DNA of 30,052 nucleotides, taken from a virus. This document shows, piece after piece, positions 14,710 to 21,652 of this stretch. The notes below the pieces were generated by a model, which was given only the letters and a program-made list of their open reading frames with translations, searched no databases and was not told where the DNA came from. Where the stretch lies: positions 1-30,052 of IMG/VR virus record IMGVR_UViG_3300010233_000180; one strand, given 5' to 3'. The translations under genes and the position numbers were made by a program. Numbering within the stretch: the first letter of the stretch is position 1; each line of letters begins with the position of its first letter.

Positions 14710-15834
14710 TTAATTTCCTGTCGCAAACCAATCGAAGTTTATAGTTCCTGCCCCAGACCCATTCCTTATCTGGTATTGCGATGTGCTTATTGAATTTCCA
14801 CCAGTGCTTTCATTGGCATTAACTCCTGTATTCGCATTAACATGCTGACTGACGACAAAGGCGAATACATTGGTTGGAAAAGCTATTGGGAAGGAGAAAG
14901 TAGATGTAGTATTTGCACCAACAGATTGTGTGCCCCATTGCAAAAAAACTCCGCTTGGAAGTTCAACATATCCTTGCGTTGCTATGCTGCTGGCGCGATT
15001 GACAAAGGCAGTAGTTGCAAGCTTTGTCGAGGCGTCATTAACCGCCTGAGTGGTGCCGGTTGCTCCGGATGGGATAAGCGGAGTTGCACCGAACAGATTG
15101 GCGAGCGCGGTTACGTTATTCGCCACATCGCTGAGATTATTCGCGGCCAGAAGACCGCCAGAAGGATTCAGCAGGACATATTCCGTTCCATCCCAGAACA
15201 GCGCAATAATATTCCCGGTTATCACTTCACCGCCTGTAAGCGCCACAAGCCCTAAACTGCTTATTCTCTCCACTGCCTTAGCCGCTCCATCCGGGCCCGC
15301 AAAGGTCATGGAAGCATTGTTTGAATGCCCTGCCGTGGCATAGATGATATTTCCGACCGCAAGCGCCCATGCCCCCGGCGTGACAGCGGCAAGAGTCTGG
15401 GCATTTGCTGTGCCACCTGTTGAGGCTTGGCCGACAAAAATATTGTTTATAAGGCCGGTGGGTATCAGGTTATCGGGATTGGAGAATACAAAGGCAGTCT
15501 GTCCCTGCGGTGCAACGAAGTTTGAAGTACCCCCGGTAATAATCACCGTGACGGTGAATGCACCAGTGGTATTATTCTGGATGAAATAAAATCCGCCGAG
15601 AGCAGGAAGTATATACTGGATATTACCCGTCAGGAGTCCGGTCAGGAGATGATAGGCATTCTGCGCGTCGGCAATGGATACATTGACATTGGTATTGCCA
15701 GCGACGTTCGCGTTCTTCCTGCCACCGAAATTCAGGTCAATTGCGGTAAAGTTCTGGTTATTGACAATACCCCATGTACCGACATCACTACCAGTCGCCT
15801 GATTATTATATCCTTTATTCGGTGTCGTGCTCAT
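14710..15834 (-). CDS. Tail fibre protein with gp53-like C-terminal domain (374 aa)
   Basis: The N-terminus (GSDVGTWGIVNNQNFTAID, 15-33) matches the attachment region of many short phage fibres. A linker TQAVNDASTKLATTAFVNRA (262-281) leads to the C-terminal domain with GYVELPSGVFLQWGTQS (288-304) and FSFPIAFPTNVFAFVVS (313-329). This is the pattern of the putative tail fibre gp53-like C-terminal domain, a probable receptor-binding tip. No signal peptide is present, unlike the two spike genes further upstream. ATGA overlap couples it to the small gene before it. Confidence 0.88.
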   Translation of the reverse strand: MSTTPNKGYNNQATGSDVGTWGIVNNQNFTAIDLNFGGRKNANVAGNTNVNVSIADAQNAYHLLTGLLTGNIQYILPALGGFYFIQNNTTGAFTVTVIITGGTSNFVAPQGQTAFVFSNPDNLIPTGLINNIFVGQASTGGTANAQTLAAVTPGAWALAVGNIIYATAGHSNNASMTFAGPDGAAKAVERISSLGLVALTGGEVITGNIIALFWDGTEYVLLNPSGGLLAANNLSDVANNVTALANLFGATPLIPSGATGTTQAVNDASTKLATTAFVNRASSIATQGYVELPSGVFLQWGTQSVGANTTSTFSFPIAFPTNVFAFVVSQHVNANTGVNANESTGGNSISTSQYQIRNGSGAGTINFDWFATGN

Positions 15835-16061
15835 GTATAATAGCCAATCTTAACTGTTTGCCCAGTCGCCGGATTCATAACCGACAAGAAACCAACGTAA
15901 TTAGTAGGCGTAATGCTTCCTGAAACCGCGCTTAATGACGTACCGATTACAGTTGGAAAAACCGTGTCTATCACCTTTGTCTGTGACCCTATTGCCAGTG
16001 AAATCTGGTTAAGAGCATTCACCACGCTTTGTGTAGGATTCTGGTCTTTCTGGTCTGTCAT
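15831..16061 (-). CDS. Small hypothetical virion-operon protein (76 aa)
   Basis: A 76-residue protein beginning MTDQKDQNPTQSVVNALNQI, with a helical first half and a beta-like Ser/Thr/Gly-rich second half (SGSITPTNYVGFLSV) ending in IGYYT. ATG 16061 follows the gp10-like stop directly; a GTG at 16079 would add six residues but lies inside that gene. Its place between tail protein and fibre suggests a small tail or fibre-attachment factor. No family is recognised. Confidence 0.72.
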   Translation of the reverse strand: MTDQKDQNPTQSVVNALNQISLAIGSQTKVIDTVFPTVIGTSLSAVSGSITPTNYVGFLSVMNPATGQTVKIGYYT

Positions 16062-16062
16062 T

Positions 16063-18078
16063 TTACGCCACTCGTCCACTTCCAGTACCTATCCATAGAA
16101 ACTCACCAAGCCTCCAGAAACTTCCGAATCCACTGCTGCTTATCGTAAGTTGCGCGAACCTACCGCGCCCGCGAACTATGATATATTCAGTCGTACCGGC
16201 TACCCACGTGTAAGTCTTGGAAAACAAAGGAGCATCGTCAGGATAGTCTACCATGTTCACGGTTATTTGTATAGAGGTCCCGCTTGCCGCCACAAAATCA
16301 GGTATCATGCGCTCAAGGAAGATGATTACAAGCCCCTCTGCAAGCTTGAAGAAACCTGTGGTTATCGAGGAAGTCATCGGCAAATTGTCCGCATCATTGC
16401 CGCTTTCATGCTGTTGAATCAGCGCCGCTCCATCCACACCTATCGGGTTGTCGGCAAGTATATCATTCTGGTCATACCATGCGGTGCGGACAAGAGTACC
16501 AAAATCCCATGGTCCGGCCTGATTGTACTTTATATACGAATCAATCTCCCCGGTTCCCGACAGGGAGGCATAAAAATAGAAGAATTCATTGAAATGGCTG
16601 TCCGGGGCAAGAAGGAATTTATCCTCCACAGAGAAGTTGGCATTCTGGAAGAAGATATCCCATACTGCACAGGGAAGTGGTGTCACCGCCGCACCATTGA
16701 ACTGGTTAAACTGGTTGAGCGAACACCAGTAGACGATACCGCCAAGAACACCGACAGAGCGCATGGAAATCAACCCGCAGCCCTGGGCTATCTCATTAAA
16801 TCCATAGACGAGCGGAAAGCCGATATATTGCTGGAGCCATACCCCGAGGTCAGTGAAGTGCATGCCATATTGAGGGCCTTGCAACGCCCCTACGATACGG
16901 CTCCCGCGCGATAGCCTGAAAGTGCCCGCCTGATTCGTTGCCGATGCCGTCCAGCTATTAAAATTTGCCACGTCGCACCAGCCGATGAGCATGGGATCCG
17001 GGAGGCTGGTATTAGGATCGGTAATGCCAAAGGCAATGATCTGCTGTTGCTGCATTGCGACAAAGATGCCGATGGCGACAGTCGGTGAGCCTGAGATTAC
17101 GGTCGCGGGATTTTCAAAGAAGCCGGAGGCGGGGTCCCACTCATAGATATGACCGCCAATCGGGCAAGCTATCAGGATGCGCCCAAACTGTCCGAAGGAC
17201 CATTGGCGCAATGGCGTCTGCGCGCCAGATGTGCCGCCTATGCCGTAAGGGCCAAGGCCGTATCCACCCTCGCCATATCCCATCGCCGTGGCTCCTGTGA
17301 CAAGCCCGGTCTGCAGAAGATATAAAATCCTGACCTGACCGCCATTCTCGGAGCCGGTGGTCGTGCTCCCGGCAGAGGTTGGCCCGGTAATCGTGAAATT
17401 GTTCGCATCGAGAACAGTCTGGACGACAAACTGGCCGAACAGGACTATGGTCGCAACAGTAGTCGAGACATAGACGGTATAGATACCCCCCGGAGAAAAC
17501 CCATGGCCTGTGAGAGTCACAATCACTGTTGCCTGTCCGCTATAGGTGTGGAACAGCGCAGTCGTGCCCGCGCCTGCAACCGTTGACGTAGCCGGAGCTT
17601 GCGCTGTGAAGGTATAATGCGAGGCGTCAAGTACGGCAGTGACCTGATAAAGACCCTGCAGAATAAGACCGCCAACCGCAGTCAGGGTGAGCACGTCAAT
17701 CCAGTCGCCTGCGGCAGGACTGGTCGTCGCGTCATGAACGATTATGGTTGATTGTCCGCTATAGGTCGAGAAAGGTGTATTCAGGTTATCGGTCGCATAT
17801 ACCGGAGTGATGTCGTATATCGTACCTGCATTCCAGACCTCAAGGCGTTGCTCCGTCCCTGCTGCGATATACCCCACACCCTGCAAGTCAGCCCATGCAA
17901 AAAGCCCACGGCAGACACCAATGAGCGCAGTGGAGGTGATTCTAGCCCAACCGCCACATTTCTGGGCTAGGCCCTGAAAGAAGCGGATAAGCTGAGAGCC
18001 GCTGAATCCGGACTCATTGAGTAACTGGGACTTTTCGAGGTTGACTCCCGGCAGCATCTTGAGCGGCGTCTGGGACAT
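16063..18078 (-). CDS. P22 gp10-like tail (stabilisation/nozzle) protein (671 aa)
   Basis: The N-terminus (LPGVNLEKSQLLNESGFSGS, with Trp and Gly repeats after it) and the body with propeller-like strands (GRILIACPIGGHIYEW, GIVYWCSLNQFNQFNG, LVRTAWYDQNDILADN) resemble podovirus packaged-DNA stabilisation proteins of the P22 gp10 type, a ring of the short tail. Two tandem beta modules are inserted at about 104-172 and 176-248; both contain TYSGQ and VLDA near their ends. The start overlaps the previous stop by one base (TGATG). The role is assigned from fold-like pattern and gene order, so T7 gp12-type nozzle is an equivalent description. Confidence 0.72.
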   Translation of the reverse strand: MSQTPLKMLPGVNLEKSQLLNESGFSGSQLIRFFQGLAQKCGGWARITSTALIGVCRGLFAWADLQGVGYIAAGTEQRLEVWNAGTIYDITPVYATDNLNTPFSTYSGQSTIIVHDATTSPAAGDWIDVLTLTAVGGLILQGLYQVTAVLDASHYTFTAQAPATSTVAGAGTTALFHTYSGQATVIVTLTGHGFSPGGIYTVYVSTTVATIVLFGQFVVQTVLDANNFTITGPTSAGSTTTGSENGGQVRILYLLQTGLVTGATAMGYGEGGYGLGPYGIGGTSGAQTPLRQWSFGQFGRILIACPIGGHIYEWDPASGFFENPATVISGSPTVAIGIFVAMQQQQIIAFGITDPNTSLPDPMLIGWCDVANFNSWTASATNQAGTFRLSRGSRIVGALQGPQYGMHFTDLGVWLQQYIGFPLVYGFNEIAQGCGLISMRSVGVLGGIVYWCSLNQFNQFNGAAVTPLPCAVWDIFFQNANFSVEDKFLLAPDSHFNEFFYFYASLSGTGEIDSYIKYNQAGPWDFGTLVRTAWYDQNDILADNPIGVDGAALIQQHESGNDADNLPMTSSITTGFFKLAEGLVIIFLERMIPDFVAASGTSIQITVNMVDYPDDAPLFSKTYTWVAGTTEYIIVRGRGRFAQLTISSSGFGSFWRLGEFLWIGTGSGRVA

Positions 18079-19325
18079 CAGGGCCTCGACGGATTGCTCT
18101 CCGGCGTCGGAGAATATTGACTCCAGTTCGGCCCCTGAGATTTCTGCCTCTGTGCTTCCGACATGGCGCTAGTCTTCCTCGCCTGATACATATTCTCCCA
18201 TTTCGTGACATCCTGACCGGGAGGCGCATTTGCGGGCAGATCGGCGTCCTTCTGGTAAGCCATACCAAATACCATACAGGCAGCGAGAAAGAGATCGGGG
18301 TAGCTCGTCCCGAGGTAGGTCGTTTGATTTCCGGAAGACATTGGAATCGGCCTGAATGTGCCCGTAAACTCCACAATATAATTCTGGTCAGGGACAGGAG
18401 CCAACTGGAGCGTCTGGTTATCAATGAATGCGCCATAGCGCGGTACACCTTGCTCACTCAAATCAGTAGGCCAGAGGATATCCAGCACATCCTTGGCGAC
18501 TATTTCAATCCGGTTGCGCGTACCACCCATTCCATTCTTCAAGTACTGGACCTGCAGGTTATTGCCGATATCTGTTCCGACTTCATTACTGTTTATAATA
18601 ACCGGCACCTGAATGCTGAGAGTGCGCGCAGTAGCACTTGCCGCAACTATCGGATAGGAACCTACAGGCAGGACATATCCGGCAGCAGTAAAAGTGACAG
18701 GCAGGCCGACATTCCATAATCCGCCGACAGGCCAGCCCTGAAACTTTCCCTGAATATTTGACATCGTGAGAATGTTCGAGAAATTACTTATATATGTTAT
18801 CTTGAATGTGGTGGTGGAATTTACAAAAGCATTAAAGGGAAGAGTTATGATGAGGCTGGGAGATACCTGAAAGATGGGGTATGGCCCCTGTATAATAAGG
18901 TCTGCCGCTGTTTCCCCAGCATTTATTATATCCACGATGTCTCCGGCTACAAGTCCAGCCGTAGGCGCAGAGGCATCGGTGAGGACAGCCTGATTGGAAC
19001 CAGCGGTATAACTCAGAAGATTTGGCGTAGCAATATTGTGCGTTTCAATCGGATTGATGCCGGTCATTATATTCGCACCCTGCATCACGATGGTCGTTGA
19101 TGGCAGCTTCATGTACTTCTGGTTTATAAGCGCATTGGGCACCCATGCATTGTTGCGCGTGGCGAGAAAGTCGAGTTCACGGTATATACGTTGCTCGGCA
19201 TCGTTGATGATGTTAGGCAGGATATTGTTGAAGTTGGTATCATTTGACGGTGTAGCGCTGGCAGGAGCAGTAATCTGCACCACCATCAGTTCACCAAGCG
19301 CAGTAGTTAAATCAGGATATTGCAT
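18078..19325 (-). CDS. Second connector/adaptor-like tail protein (415 aa)
   Basis: The N-terminus has FNNILPNIINDAEQRIYREL followed by DFLATR (residues 32-57), the helical pattern of phage head-tail adaptors of the P22 gp4/T7 gp11 kind. A central insert (about 104-190) with GLVAGDIVDI and LIIQGPYPIFQV is beta-rich and resembles the modules in the two flanking connector proteins. The C-terminal region (DILWPTDLSEQGVPRYGAFI, TYLGTSYPDLFLAACMVFG) restores the helical adaptor pattern, and the end is Ser/Pro-rich and probably disordered. It likely forms part of the ring between portal and tail. Two adaptor-like genes in one phage is not unusual. Confidence 0.7.
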   Translation of the reverse strand: MQYPDLTTALGELMVVQITAPASATPSNDTNFNNILPNIINDAEQRIYRELDFLATRNNAWVPNALINQKYMKLPSTTIVMQGANIMTGINPIETHNIATPNLLSYTAGSNQAVLTDASAPTAGLVAGDIVDIINAGETAADLIIQGPYPIFQVSPSLIITLPFNAFVNSTTTFKITYISNFSNILTMSNIQGKFQGWPVGGLWNVGLPVTFTAAGYVLPVGSYPIVAASATARTLSIQVPVIINSNEVGTDIGNNLQVQYLKNGMGGTRNRIEIVAKDVLDILWPTDLSEQGVPRYGAFIDNQTLQLAPVPDQNYIVEFTGTFRPIPMSSGNQTTYLGTSYPDLFLAACMVFGMAYQKDADLPANAPPGQDVTKWENMYQARKTSAMSEAQRQKSQGPNWSQYSPTPESNPSRP

Positions 19326-19327
19326 AT

Positions 19328-19747
19328 TTAATCCGGTACATAAATTCCAGAGCCATCCTCGGTGATATAAGACGATGTACCATCCTCAGTTGTGTAACCA
19401 GGGGGTATAAAAATACTGATACTGGTCACATTTCCTGATGGCGGAAGGATGAGAGGAGGAAAGCGTGCTGGAAGTCCTGCTGCATTTTCTTCCTGTGCCA
19501 GAGGCTCAACACGCGGATCAAGTGCAGGAACTGGATCGGGAGGAAGCTTTACCGGCCTATTACCCTCATAAGGCTTGTCCATACAATCAGGACAGACACG
19601 GAATCGTGTATTCGTAAGGGTATCCCCGCGAAAATCATATTGATATTGGAGGTCAGATAATTTGTACTGAAATTGACACCTATCACATGCTCCATGTCCA
19701 GCAGCGTTATAAGGGTCTGGTGTATAGCGACCGTGGTATCTCCACAT
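19328..19747 (-). CDS. Zinc-ribbon structural-operon protein (139 aa)
   Basis: Cys21, Cys24, Cys52 and Cys55 (CDRC ... CPDC) flank an aromatic-rich segment (KLSDLQYQYDFRGDTLTNTR), forming a probable zinc ribbon found in small proteins next to podovirus connector genes. A proline-rich linker follows (residues 64-105), then a tail with two near-repeats, TEDGTSSYI and TEDGSGIYV. It may bridge tail components or help assembly; the family has no function I can name. AGGAT precedes the ATG, and the gene sits exactly between the two adaptor-like genes. Confidence 0.75.
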   Translation of the reverse strand: MWRYHGRYTPDPYNAAGHGACDRCQFQYKLSDLQYQYDFRGDTLTNTRFRVCPDCMDKPYEGNRPVKLPPDPVPALDPRVEPLAQEENAAGLPARFPPLILPPSGNVTSISIFIPPGYTTEDGTSSYITEDGSGIYVPD

Positions 19748-19748
19748 A

Positions 19749-20957
19749 TTACATCCTGTAGTAAGGAGCGAGGTTAGGCACTATATAATTTTCCGCACGT
19801 TCCCTGTTCTCCTCTAGCGCTAAATCCATCGCTTCCTTCGCAAGCGGCTGCAATACAGGAAGCATCGCCTTCGCATACTTCACCGCAAGCCTTGCTGCAA
19901 GTCGTGCGCAAAGAGCATCAAGAAATAGAAAATGGACATCTGGTATTTCATTCATGCTTGGATTGGCATTCTGGATACGCCGCATCAAGTATGTCTGCAG
20001 AACATAAGGACCATTACCATCAGGAACCTGATAGAGCGTCACGGTCGGGTTGACGTTGCGAAGGAACAGATATTGCGTCGGTATGGTCTGTGTGAACTTA
20101 TCAGGGAACATCGCATAGTCGGTACGGCCAATCGGCGTCAGGATGCGGTCAATGGGGTCAACTGTAGTAGATTGCGTCTGGACCTGCACTTGTCCATTAT
20201 TCTCATAAGATGAAGCTATAGCTGACGCTGGTGTAAATGTTTGTATAATAAAATTATTTACATCTGTTACACTGGTTATTTGATATGCACCTTGCAGGAG
20301 TATGCCATCTACCTGTGACAGAGGCACAATATTAAATATCTGACCAGCAGAATATCCATGATTAGGGAGTGTTACCTGCACAAGTGCATTTCCCGTAGCA
20401 GATATAAATAAAGGAGGAACGCCAGCATTGGCTACACCAATAAGCGCATTTCCAGAAGCGGCAAATGTGAAGGAGGCTGAATTCAAAACACTGATAACCT
20501 CGTAGAATCCAAACAGCACAAGACCATCTATGGCAATCGGTGTCGTAATCTGGAACCAGAATCCCGGAAGCATGGCATTATTCGCAATTGTCGCCGTTAT
20601 AATATTGCTTCCGGCAGTCGTGGTGAAGTTAGGAACGACGTTGAACTGATTGGGAAGCTGGAAGGTGCGTATATACGTGTCCAGCATCGTCACAGTATCG
20701 GTCGGCAGATTATAAACCGAGACACCCTGTTGCAGGGGAATCATGGTGGGCGTGGAGTCTATCTTCCAGAGAAGAGGGACCATATTGCCCCATGAAATCA
20801 TCTCCAGATTAATACTCCGCCGCGCGGAAATCATATGCTCGCCAGTAATAGCTGGCGGTCTAATTTCGCACCTGTCCAGCGCTTCCAAAACGCAGTTGCC
20901 TACGCTTAAAAAGAATGAACTATCATTTGAAGTTGCCGAACCTGCAGGGAGTACCAT
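19749..20957 (-). CDS. Head-tail adaptor protein, P22 gp4/T7 gp11-like (402 aa)
   Basis: The N-terminal helical part (FFLSVGNCVLEALDRCEIRP, MISARRSINLEMISWGNMVP) and the C-terminal part (DPIDRILTPIGRTDYAMFPD, LDALCARLAARLAVKYA) match the split helical core of podovirus adaptor/tail-tube proteins. Between them are two tandem beta modules, about 111-180 and 184-257, that recur in the 671-residue tail protein. GAGG lies seven bases before the ATG. The protein should join the portal ring to the tail. The exact gp4 versus gp11 assignment needs structure comparison. Confidence 0.78.
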   Translation of the reverse strand: MVLPAGSATSNDSSFFLSVGNCVLEALDRCEIRPPAITGEHMISARRSINLEMISWGNMVPLLWKIDSTPTMIPLQQGVSVYNLPTDTVTMLDTYIRTFQLPNQFNVVPNFTTTAGSNIITATIANNAMLPGFWFQITTPIAIDGLVLFGFYEVISVLNSASFTFAASGNALIGVANAGVPPLFISATGNALVQVTLPNHGYSAGQIFNIVPLSQVDGILLQGAYQITSVTDVNNFIIQTFTPASAIASSYENNGQVQVQTQSTTVDPIDRILTPIGRTDYAMFPDKFTQTIPTQYLFLRNVNPTVTLYQVPDGNGPYVLQTYLMRRIQNANPSMNEIPDVHFLFLDALCARLAARLAVKYAKAMLPVLQPLAKEAMDLALEENRERAENYIVPNLAPYYRM

Positions 20958-20977
20958 CGTTACGCCTCATTTTGCGG

Positions 20978-20993
20978 ACGCTGCCGCCAGCGT
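20978..20993 (-). other. Short perfect hairpin between a basic-protein gene and the adaptor gene
   Basis: ACGCTG (20978-20983) and CAGCGT (20988-20993) form a six-pair stem with a four-base loop in the 42-base gap before the adaptor start. No T-run follows, so a terminator is unlikely. It might slow ribosomes or nucleases between genes of the late transcript. Confidence 0.3.
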
Positions 20994-20999
20994 ACCGTG

Positions 21000-21323
21000 T
21001 CAGTGTTTCCACTTCGCCATTGTTTGCGCTCGCTTTGCATCCCGCGCTTCTTCAGGATTACTTGAATGAGCCGCTTTTGAAAGTCTAGCCGTGCCTATCT
21101 TTTCGCCTTCAGGGATTCCCATCTCGCGGTGAAGCTTTCCCTTCTCGCCTCCCGGATGAAAGCCTTTTGTCTTGCCACCCCTCGACCGCTTATCAAGACG
21201 CTCCTTTGGCTTCTCACCATAAACCTTCCCACCCCGCTTTTTCTTAGGTGGTGTTTTGGTCTGTTCTTCCTGACCTTCGTCGTCAGGCTCGGAACTGCCA
21301 ACATCATCCTTGGTGTCGGCCAT
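21000..21323 (-). CDS. Small basic protein with RGGK motifs (107 aa)
   Basis: The ATG at 21323 overlaps nothing and follows the previous stop by one base; upstream in-frame sequence to 21470 runs through the neighbouring gene and is rejected. After an acidic start (DDVGSSEPDDEGQEEQ) comes PPKKKRGGKVYG, then ERLDKRSRGGKTKGFHPGG, and a C-terminal domain (GKLHREMGIPEGEKI, ARLSKAAHSSNPEEARDA). The latter pattern recurs in small uncharacterised phage proteins. It could bind DNA or act as an assembly factor. It shares the RLDKR(S/A)RGGK element with the gene just upstream. Confidence 0.78.
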   Translation of the reverse strand: MADTKDDVGSSEPDDEGQEEQTKTPPKKKRGGKVYGEKPKERLDKRSRGGKTKGFHPGGEKGKLHREMGIPEGEKIGTARLSKAAHSSNPEEARDAKRAQTMAKWKH

Positions 21324-21324
21324 A

Positions 21325-21582
21325 TTAGTCGTCCTGTTTCCCGATGGCTTGCTTTTCGCTGAAACCAGCGCGCATCTTGCTTGGCGCAGCACCGGATAAC
21401 GGATGACTTGGCGAAGTGATCTTTCCACCGCGCGCACGCTTATCGAGCCGCATCTTGGCGGCACCGCCATGGGCGTGATGCATCTTCTTCACCTTGCCGC
21501 CCTTTTTCAACGGCTCATCGGGAGTTTCCCCGTCTTCGCCCTTGTCGATATCGACTTTACCGCCTTTTTTGCACGCTTTCAT
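21325..21582 (-). CDS. Small Lys/Gly-rich protein with GGKV repeats (85 aa)
   Basis: AGGAG lies eight bases before the ATG. The sequence has CKKGGKVDI, LKKGGKVKKMHHAHGG and MRLDKRARGGKITS, so three basic di-glycine motifs in 85 residues, and a positively charged, probably unstructured character. The partner gene directly downstream carries a closely similar RLDKR(A/S)RGGK stretch, which suggests an old duplication or shared binding target. DNA binding or a scaffold-like role is possible; there is no proof. Confidence 0.75.
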   Translation of the reverse strand: MKACKKGGKVDIDKGEDGETPDEPLKKGGKVKKMHHAHGGAAKMRLDKRARGGKITSPSHPLSGAAPSKMRAGFSEKQAIGKQDD

Positions 21583-21620
21583 CGTCAGTCTCCTATGGAG
21601 GTGGGTTGATTCTTCAAGCT

Positions 21621-21649
21621 ATTTTAGCATCATTCACAGGGTTTTGCAC
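21621..21649 (-). promoter_or_regulatory. Candidate promoter within the late operon
   Basis: On the minus strand an extended -10 (TGCTAAAAT, 21621-21629) lies 17 bases after GTGCAA (21644-21649, three matches to the -35 consensus), 39 bases before the start at 21582. The gap between the spike gene and this point is the longest clean intergenic stretch in the late operon, which fits an internal promoter. Seen by eye only. Confidence 0.35.
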
Positions 21650-21652
21650 TAT

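Noticed and set aside
16150-16914. 254-codon plus-strand frame
   Set aside because: It lies wholly antisense to the gp10-like gene, has no ribosome binding site and an Arg/Ile-rich composition typical of a shadow frame.
18117-18719. 200-codon plus-strand frame
   Set aside because: Antisense to the 415-aa adaptor-like gene and not protein-like.
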